This document shows, in pieces, positions 32,948 to 37,992 of a stretch of DNA of 37,992 nucleotides (its first letter is position 1; each line of letters begins with the position of its first letter). The position numbers and the translations under genes are program-made. The notes below the pieces were generated by a model. The model searched no databases. It had not been told where the DNA came from and saw only the letters and a program-made list of their open reading frames with translations. This DNA is from Mycolicibacterium sp. GTDB taxonomy: Bacteria; Actinomycetota; Actinomycetes; Mycobacteriales; Mycobacteriaceae. The stretch covers positions 1 to 37,992 of the forward strand of contig NZ_JAFMJZ010000012.1 of assembly GCF_017853185.1 (NCBI RefSeq), written 5' to 3'.

Positions 32948-34488
32948 GTACGGAATCCCTTCGGAGGTGGCGGCAGCGGACGGCCGGGAGCATTGGCGGC
33001 ATAGACGAATCCGTCGGGGCGCACGGCGATCGCAAAGGCCTTCTTCTCGGCAAGCCAACGGGTCAGCACGTCGTCGCGATCCACGATGCATCCCGGCGCA
33101 GGCTCGCTGCCGGCCGGAAGGATTCGTATCAACGGGACTCCTGTCGATTGCCACGACGGCCAGTGGCCGGACCCGATGTGCAGAAGGGTCCACCGCCCGC
33201 CGATGACGTCGTCCAGAAGAACCTCGCTCCCGTTCTCGTCGACCACCCTCGGTTGCGGGATCAGCCAGCCGACAGCGGGACTTCCCCCGCGGGCCAGCAA
33301 CCCCTCGGGGTAGTGCGCATCGGGCAGCCAGCGGTTGTTGAGAAGCCAGGTGTTGAAGGCCGGCACCTTGGTCGCGATCCGGAAGAAGTGGTTGCGCAGC
33401 GCCGCTTTCCACCGCGTGCGCTCGATGATCAGCTCGCCCACCTTCACCGCGCGGTTGGTCACCTCCTTGACGTGAGGCAGCCGTTCTGACTGATAGCTGT
33501 CGAGCACCGCCACCGGGAGTGCCCCGTTGAGGACGGCCGTCAGCTTCCAACACAGGTTCCCGACATCGCGCACGCCGGCACACATCCCCTGACCGATCCA
33601 GGGCGGCATCGCGTGCGCTGCGTCGCCGGCCAGGAACACCCGGCCGACCCGCCAGCGGTCGGCGAACCGCACATGGTGGCTGTAACAGGCGAAGCCGAGA
33701 ATCTTGACGTTCGCCCGGTCGATTCCCTGGGCGGACAACACCTTCCAGATTGCTTCCTCGTTCAGCAGGTCCGCCTCGTTCTCCCCGTCGTGAACCGGGA
33801 ACTCCCATCGGTGATGTCCTAGCGGGGTCGGGCAGTCAACGGTCGGCCGGGCCGGGTTGCAGTGGAACCGCAGCCGATCGTGGCCGGGCCACTCGTTGAG
33901 CACCTTGGTGTCGATGACGATCCAGCGTTCGGAATACGTCTGCCCACTGAAGCCGATCCCGAACTGTGAACGGATGGAACTCGATCCGCCGTCGGAGGCG
34001 ATCACATAGGAGGCGCGGATGGTCTTCTGCGCTCCGGTGGTCAGATCGTTGAGCGTCAGTTCCACGAAGTCGGGCTGCTCGTTGAGCCGCAGAAACTCAT
34101 GCTCGAGAAGCACCTCGACATCAGGAAACCGGTCGACTCCTTCCCGGAGCACCCGATCGACGGCCGGTTGATAGATGAACTGCTGGGGCGGATGTCCGTT
34201 ACCCCGGTCGACCGGCAGCAACTTCGCGAACGGCCGGCCGTCGGAGTCGACGAAGTTGGCGCCCGCACCCGGCAACATGTCGGCGTTGAGCCGGTCGGCC
34301 AGGCCTATCTGCTGCCAGATGCGCACCGTCTCCTCATCGGTGGAGATGGCGCGGGCGCGAAAGTAGATGTCGGGATCGCGTTCCACGACCGCCACCCTCA
34401 GCCCGCTCTGCCCCAGCAAGTTGGCCGCCGTCGCACCAACCGGGCCGTAACCGACGATCGCCACGTCGTACTGCGGGGTCTGCACCAT
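32944..34488 (-). CDS. FAD-dependent aromatic monooxygenase (MhpA-like), module B
   Basis: This 514-residue class A flavoprotein hydroxylase is the first gene of its operon. FAD-binding is VAIVGYGPVGATAANLL; the RAXX segment YFRARAISTDEETVRIW and the DG motif YVIASDGGSSSIRSQFG are present, and GRVFLAGDAAHAMPPWIGQGMCAGVRDVGNLCWKL is the GD motif near residue 300. The C-terminal part is the thioredoxin-like fold seen in MhpA and HppA-type enzymes. ATG 34488 is preceded by an ACGAGG ribosome binding site. It is divergent from the module B TetR gene over a 72-base intergenic space carrying an inverted repeat. The substrate is probably a phenol with a side chain, such as a hydroxyphenyl-alkanoate. 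Confidence 0.92.
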   Translation of the reverse strand: MVQTPQYDVAIVGYGPVGATAANLLGQSGLRVAVVERDPDIYFRARAISTDEETVRIWQQIGLADRLNADMLPGAGANFVDSDGRPFAKLLPVDRGNGHPPQQFIYQPAVDRVLREGVDRFPDVEVLLEHEFLRLNEQPDFVELTLNDLTTGAQKTIRASYVIASDGGSSSIRSQFGIGFSGQTYSERWIVIDTKVLNEWPGHDRLRFHCNPARPTVDCPTPLGHHRWEFPVHDGENEADLLNEEAIWKVLSAQGIDRANVKILGFACYSHHVRFADRWRVGRVFLAGDAAHAMPPWIGQGMCAGVRDVGNLCWKLTAVLNGALPVAVLDSYQSERLPHVKEVTNRAVKVGELIIERTRWKAALRNHFFRIATKVPAFNTWLLNNRWLPDAHYPEGLLARGGSPAVGWLIPQPRVVDENGSEVLLDDVIGGRWTLLHIGSGHWPSWQSTGVPLIRILPAGSEPAPGCIVDRDDVLTRWLAEKKAFAIAVRPDGFVYAANAPGRPLPPPPKGFRT

Positions 34489-34508
34489 CGGGCCTCGTTC
34501 CGGTATCC

Positions 34509-34548
34509 TCTGTAGTGATCCCTACGGTAATAGAACGATCACTACAGA
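34509..34548. promoter_or_regulatory. Operator B: 12-bp inverted repeat in the divergent promoter
   Basis: TCTGTAGTGATC (34509-34520) and GATCACTACAGA (34537-34548) are perfect inverted arms separated by 16 bases, between the monooxygenase (minus) and TetR (plus) genes. The location fits an operator that controls both. It is unrelated in sequence to the A1-A3 sites. Plus-strand TACGGT (34523-34528) in the spacer could be a -10 for the TetR gene. Confidence 0.72.
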
Positions 34549-34560
34549 AGCAAGGGTCAA

Positions 34561-35184
34561 ATGGCGGAGAAGCCCAAGAAGCGCCGTGCGGACGGTGAGC
34601 TTTCCCGAACCCGCATCCTTGATGCGGCCACCGAGATCGCCGCCGAGCGTGGCTACGAGGGCACCAGCATCGGCGCGGTAAGCGCCAAGTGCGGCCTGCC
34701 GGCCAGCTCGATCTACTGGCACTTCACCGATAAGGACGACCTGATGGCGGCCGTCATCGAACGAAGCTTCGGCACCTGGCTGGACGTCTGGCAGCTTCCC
34801 GCCGAGGGCTCACCACAGGAACGCCTCATCGCGATCTCCATCCGGTGCGCCCAGGCCTTCGCAGAATCACCCGACTTCATCCGGCTCGGACTGATGCTCA
34901 CTCTGGAGCGCCGGCCGGTGGAACCTCGGGCCCGTGCGATGTTCCTTCAGGTGCGCGAACGGGCGTTCACAATGCTCGTCGGCAGCGTCCGCGAGTTGGC
35001 GCCCGAGCTGACCGAAGCCCAGGCCCAACAGCTCGCCGGCTACGCGATGGCCGGAGCCGACGGACTCTTCATCGCCAAGGAGATCGGCGGTGACAGCGTC
35101 GATCTGCTGGCCCTGTTCGAGACCCACGGCCGGTCGCTGTGGGCGACTGCGGAGCGGATGATCGCCGATAGCCGAACGGGGTGA
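34561..35184 (+). CDS. TetR/AcrR family transcriptional regulator, module B
   Basis: This is a 207-residue TetR-type regulator. After a basic N-terminus (KPKKRRADGELSRTRILDAATEIAAERG) comes the helix-turn-helix TSIGAVSAKCGLPASSIYWHFTDKDDLMAAVIE, about residues 40-72. The C-terminal helices form the effector and dimer domain. A ribosome binding site (CAAGGG) precedes the ATG. It is divergent from the module B monooxygenase, and the inverted repeat between them is its probable operator. It likely represses the minus-strand operon and itself until a pathway compound binds. It may also affect the acyl-CoA dehydrogenase gene downstream, which has its own promoter candidate. Confidence 0.92.
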   Translation: MAEKPKKRRADGELSRTRILDAATEIAAERGYEGTSIGAVSAKCGLPASSIYWHFTDKDDLMAAVIERSFGTWLDVWQLPAEGSPQERLIAISIRCAQAFAESPDFIRLGLMLTLERRPVEPRARAMFLQVRERAFTMLVGSVRELAPELTEAQAQQLAGYAMAGADGLFIAKEIGGDSVDLLALFETHGRSLWATAERMIADSRTG

Positions 35185-35193
35185 CCTGGCGAC

Positions 35194-35199
35194 TAGAAT
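35194..35199 (+). promoter_or_regulatory. Candidate -10 element (TAGAAT) before the acyl-CoA dehydrogenase
   Basis: TAGAAT fits TANNNT well and would give a leader of roughly 30 bases before ATG 35239. No good -35 is visible. The near-repeat GACCTG flanks it on both sides. Confidence 0.4.
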
Positions 35200-35238
35200 T
35201 CTGACCTGACACCAACCCCCTTGTGATCGGGACGATAA

Positions 35239-36432
35239 ATGAGCACGACAGCCGCGCCAGTCAAGAAGGACGTCTACTCGCCTCTGGAGTTGTTCGACAT
35301 CGACCGCCTCCTCGACGAGGACGAGCGCGATATCGCCGCCACCGTCCGCAAGTTCGTCGACACCCGGCTGCGGCCCAACGTCGAGGGCTGGTTCGAATCA
35401 GCCAGCCTGCCCAAGGAGTTGGCCAAGGAGTTCGGCGCACTCGGTGTGATGGGGATGCACCTGGAGGGCTACGGCTGTGCGGGCACCAACGCCGTCTCCT
35501 ACGGGCTGGCCTGCCTGGAACTGGAGGCCGGCGACAGCGGCTTCCGCAGCTTCGTCTCCGTGCAGGGCTCGCTGTCGATGTTCTCCATCTACCGCTACGG
35601 CTCCGAGGAGCAGAAGCAGGAATGGCTGCCCCGGCTGGCCTCCGGTGAGGCCATCGGCTGCTTCGGCCTGACCGAGGCCGACTTCGGATCCAACCCGGCC
35701 GGCATGCGCACCCGGGCCCGCCGCGACGGAAACGACTGGGTGCTCAACGGCACCAAGATGTGGATCACCAACGGCAACCTCGCCGATGTCGCCACCGTGT
35801 GGGCGCAGACCGATGAAGGCATCCGCGGGTTCCTGGTCCCCACCGACACCCCCGGATTCACCGCCAACACCATCCACAAGAAGCTCTCCCTGCGGGCCTC
35901 GGTCACCTCCGAACTGGTCCTCGACAACGTCCGGCTGCCCGCATCGGCACAACTGCCCGAGGCACGCGGCCTGGGCGCCCCGCTGTCGTGTCTGAACGAG
36001 GCCCGGTTCGGCATCGTCTTCGGCGTGATGGGTGCCGCCCGCGACGCCCTGGAGACCACCATCGCCTACACCCAGAACCGCGACGTCTTCGACCGTCCGC
36101 TGTCCAGTTTCCAGCTCACCCAGGAGAAGCTGGCCAACATGACCCTCGAACTCGGCAAGGGTGTGCTGCTGGCCATCCACCTGGGCCGGATCAAGGACGC
36201 CGGGGGCGTGACACCCGAGCAGGTCAGCCTGGGCAAGCTCAACAACGCCCGCGAGGCCATCGCGATCGCCCGCGAATGCCGCACCCTGCTCGGCGGCAGC
36301 GGCATCACCCTGGAGTACTCGCCGCTGCGCCACGCCAACAACCTCGAATCGGTACTCACCTACGAAGGCACCTCCGAAATGCACATGCTCTCCATCGGCC
36401 GCGCGCTGACCGGCCAGGCCGCGTTCCGCTGA
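35239..36432 (+). CDS. Acyl-CoA dehydrogenase, glutaryl-CoA dehydrogenase-like
   Basis: This is a 397-residue single-domain acyl-CoA dehydrogenase with strong resemblance to glutaryl-CoA dehydrogenases, which oxidise and decarboxylate glutaryl-CoA to crotonyl-CoA. The FRSFVSVQGSL segment holds Arg103 and Ser104, the pair that binds the glutaryl carboxylate in that subgroup. FAD-binding motifs are CFGLTEADFGSNP and WITNGNLADV. The catalytic Glu376 is in TYEGTSEMHML. As I recall, mycobacterial FadE7 belongs to this subgroup, but I do not claim the same orthologue. It is followed 2 bases later by the aldehyde dehydrogenase gene and may serve downstream steps of dicarboxylic or aromatic catabolism. 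Confidence 0.9.
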   Translation: MSTTAAPVKKDVYSPLELFDIDRLLDEDERDIAATVRKFVDTRLRPNVEGWFESASLPKELAKEFGALGVMGMHLEGYGCAGTNAVSYGLACLELEAGDSGFRSFVSVQGSLSMFSIYRYGSEEQKQEWLPRLASGEAIGCFGLTEADFGSNPAGMRTRARRDGNDWVLNGTKMWITNGNLADVATVWAQTDEGIRGFLVPTDTPGFTANTIHKKLSLRASVTSELVLDNVRLPASAQLPEARGLGAPLSCLNEARFGIVFGVMGAARDALETTIAYTQNRDVFDRPLSSFQLTQEKLANMTLELGKGVLLAIHLGRIKDAGGVTPEQVSLGKLNNAREAIAIARECRTLLGGSGITLEYSPLRHANNLESVLTYEGTSEMHMLSIGRALTGQAAFR

Positions 36433-36434
36433 GC

Positions 36435-37892
36435 ATGACGGAGTCCATCCGGCAGTTCATCGCCGGACAGTGGCGCCCCGGCACGGGCGCCGGCGTGCAG
36501 AGCGTCAATCCCGCCCGGCCGGCAGAGGTTGTGGCCGATGGCCTTTCGGCCACCGCACCCGACGTCGAGGAGGCCATCGCGGCGGCCCGCGGGGCGCTGC
36601 CCGGATGGGCCGGCACCACGATGCATCAGCGCGGTGCGGTGCTGGCCGCGGCCGCCGCCGTCATTGAACGCAACGCCGCCGTCTGGGGCGTCGAGCTGGC
36701 CGCCGAGGAGGGCAAGACCAAGGCCGAGGGCATCGGCGAGGTCGGACGCGCCGCCCAGATCCTGCGCTACTACGCCGGCGAGGGCGACCGTCAGGCCGGT
36801 GAGGTGTTCGCCTCCCCACGCGCCGGCGAACAGATCCTGGTCACCCGCAAGCCGGTCGGCGTGGTCGCGGTGATCACCCCGTTCAACTTCCCCATCGCGA
36901 TCCCCGCCTGGAAGATCGCCCCGGCGCTGATCTTCGGCAATACCGTGGTGTGGAAACCGGCGAGTTATGTTCCGCTGCTTGCGATCCGGCTGGCCGAGGC
37001 GCTGCACGAGGGCGGGCTGCCGGCCGGGGTGCTGAACCTGGTGATCGGCAACTCCGCGGTGGGCGACGTGATGGTCAATCACGCCGACGTGGACGCCATC
37101 ACCTTCACGGGATCGACCGGGGTGGGGCGGCGGATCGCCGCCGCGGCCGCCGCCCGCGGAGTTCCGGTGCAGGCCGAGATGGGCGGCAAGAACGCCGCGG
37201 TGGTCCTCGACGACGCCGACTTCGACCTCGCGGTCGAGCAGGTGATGCTCGGCGCGTTCCGCAGCACCGGCCAGAAGTGCACGGCCACTTCGCGTTTGGT
37301 TCTGACCGAGGGCATCGCCGACCGCTTCCTGACGGCGCTGACCGCACGGGCAGATGCGCTGACGGTGGGCGATCCGACCGTCGACGCCACCGAGATGGGT
37401 CCGGTCGTCAGCGGTTCGGCGCAGGACAGCATCGTCGGCGGCATCGACACTGCCAAAGCCCAGGGTGCCACCGTGCTGGCCGGCGGCGGACGTTACAGCG
37501 ACGGGCCGCTGTCGCAGGGCTACTTCGTCGCGCCCACGATCGTCGAACTCTCGGGCCCGGCAGACGTCTGGACCGAGGAACTCTTCGGTCCGGTGCTCGC
37601 GGTGCGGCGCGCAGCCGATGCCGAGGAGGCCTTCGCACTGGCCAATGACAGCGAGTTCGGATTGTCTGCCGCGGTGTTCACCCAGGACCTCACCCGCACC
37701 CTGCAGGCGATGGAGCACATCGACGTCGGTGTGCTGCATATCAATTCGGAGTCCGCCGGCGCCGACCCGCATGTGCCGTTCGGCGGCGCCAAGAAGAGCG
37801 GCCTCGGCCCCAAGGAGCAGGGCAGCGCGGCGCGGGAGTTCTTCACCCACACCACGACGGTCTATCTGCGCGGGGGCCGCGCCGGCGTTTAG
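36435..37892 (+). CDS. Aldehyde dehydrogenase, semialdehyde type
   Basis: This is a 485-residue NAD(P)-dependent aldehyde dehydrogenase. ATG 36435 lies two bases after the upstream stop; the longer track ORF is a frame artefact over the previous gene. Catalytic residues are present: Asn151 (TPFNFP), Lys174 (WKPAS), Glu248 (EMGGKN) and Cys282 (GQKCTATSR). The C-terminal HVPFGGAKKSGLGPKEQG is normal. Overall it resembles 2-oxoglutarate semialdehyde and related dehydrogenases. Operon placement with the glutaryl-CoA-dehydrogenase-like gene suggests oxidation of a semialdehyde to a dicarboxylate in the same route. The precise substrate is not determined. Confidence 0.92.
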   Translation: MTESIRQFIAGQWRPGTGAGVQSVNPARPAEVVADGLSATAPDVEEAIAAARGALPGWAGTTMHQRGAVLAAAAAVIERNAAVWGVELAAEEGKTKAEGIGEVGRAAQILRYYAGEGDRQAGEVFASPRAGEQILVTRKPVGVVAVITPFNFPIAIPAWKIAPALIFGNTVVWKPASYVPLLAIRLAEALHEGGLPAGVLNLVIGNSAVGDVMVNHADVDAITFTGSTGVGRRIAAAAAARGVPVQAEMGGKNAAVVLDDADFDLAVEQVMLGAFRSTGQKCTATSRLVLTEGIADRFLTALTARADALTVGDPTVDATEMGPVVSGSAQDSIVGGIDTAKAQGATVLAGGGRYSDGPLSQGYFVAPTIVELSGPADVWTEELFGPVLAVRRAADAEEAFALANDSEFGLSAAVFTQDLTRTLQAMEHIDVGVLHINSESAGADPHVPFGGAKKSGLGPKEQGSAAREFFTHTTTVYLRGGRAGV

Positions 37893-37937
37893 CCCTGACC
37901 CCCGAAACTTGTCGGACCCCGTTGCGATGATGTCGGT

Positions 37938-37992
37938 ATGTCCACGGTCGCTCCGCCCGTCCCGCGCCTTGAGGTGTTGTTCGGTGAGCTCT
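37938..37992 (+). CDS. Start of a gene, possibly DUF222/13E12-repeat family
   Basis: Only 18 residues are visible (MSTVAPPVPRLEVLFGEL) before the window ends. The start and the short leader (TTGTCGGACCCCGTTGCGATG) remind me of mycobacterial 13E12-repeat (DUF222/HNH endonuclease) genes, which often begin with a similar leader and LEVLFGEL-like helix. This rests on memory of a short motif and could be wrong. Confidence 0.4.
   Translation, partial: MSTVAPPVPRLEVLFGEL

Noticed and set aside
32948-33808. Extension of the meta-cleavage hydrolase ORF
   Set aside because: It overlaps the monooxygenase in another frame; the alpha/beta hydrolase starts at ATG 32947 with an ATGA overlap.

Overview
The window is high-GC, densely packed actinobacterial DNA, almost certainly from an environmental (non-tuberculous) mycobacterium. 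The evidence is a PE-PPE-type hydrolase, an ESX-substrate-like gene pair, a YkuD-type L,D-transpeptidase, an MpaB/DUF2236 protein, and a block whose order and orientation match my memory of M. tuberculosis Rv0276-Rv0270, ending in convergent fadE6/fadD2. No stretch longer than 300 bases lacks a gene. I see no rRNA, tRNA, CRISPR array or insertion sequence.

Layout. 1-6735 (+): the 3' part of a secreted PE-PPE-domain hydrolase, then a complete five-gene oligopeptide/dipeptide-type ABC importer (lipoprotein, two permeases, two ATPases) with overlapping stops and starts. 6736-8453 (-): two conserved mycobacterial genes of unknown function. 8503-14143: a SnoaL-like protein, an L,D-transpeptidase, a two-gene ESX-substrate-like operon, a PAP2 phosphatase and an alpha/beta hydrolase. 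14163-23667: the fadE6/fadD2 block (MpaB-like oxygenase, TetR, VOC protein, alpha/beta hydrolase, FadE6, FadD2), with a 2-hydroxyacid dehydrogenase plus MFS transporter lying just upstream of fadE6. 23726-31089: SRPBCC protein, sulfatase, acyltransferase, extradiol dioxygenase, FAH-family hydrolase, a TetR regulator on the opposite strand, and a flavin monooxygenase. 31092-34488 (-): extradiol dioxygenase, meta-cleavage-product hydrolase and flavin monooxygenase, with a divergent TetR. 35239-37892 (+): glutaryl-CoA-dehydrogenase-like enzyme and aldehyde dehydrogenase. The window ends in the first codons of another gene.

The most striking content is a pair of convergent aromatic-ring catabolic modules, each built from a class A flavin monooxygenase, a two-domain extradiol dioxygenase, a hydrolase and a TetR regulator. 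They use different hydrolase folds (FAH versus alpha/beta hydrolase), so they probably process different ring-cleavage products. The first module carries a visible regulatory code: the same 19-bp sequence, centred on a perfect inverted repeat, precedes both its dioxygenase and its monooxygenase, and a related longer palindrome sits on the promoter of its TetR gene. The second module has a 12-bp-arm inverted repeat between its monooxygenase and TetR genes. The adjacent sulfatase, acyltransferase, acyl-CoA dehydrogenase and aldehyde dehydrogenase suggest that the natural substrate may be a sulfated or side-chain-bearing phenolic compound. That substrate idea is inference only.

Many genes have a TANNNT -10 element 6-8 bases before the start codon, which suggests widespread leaderless transcription, as known in mycobacteria.
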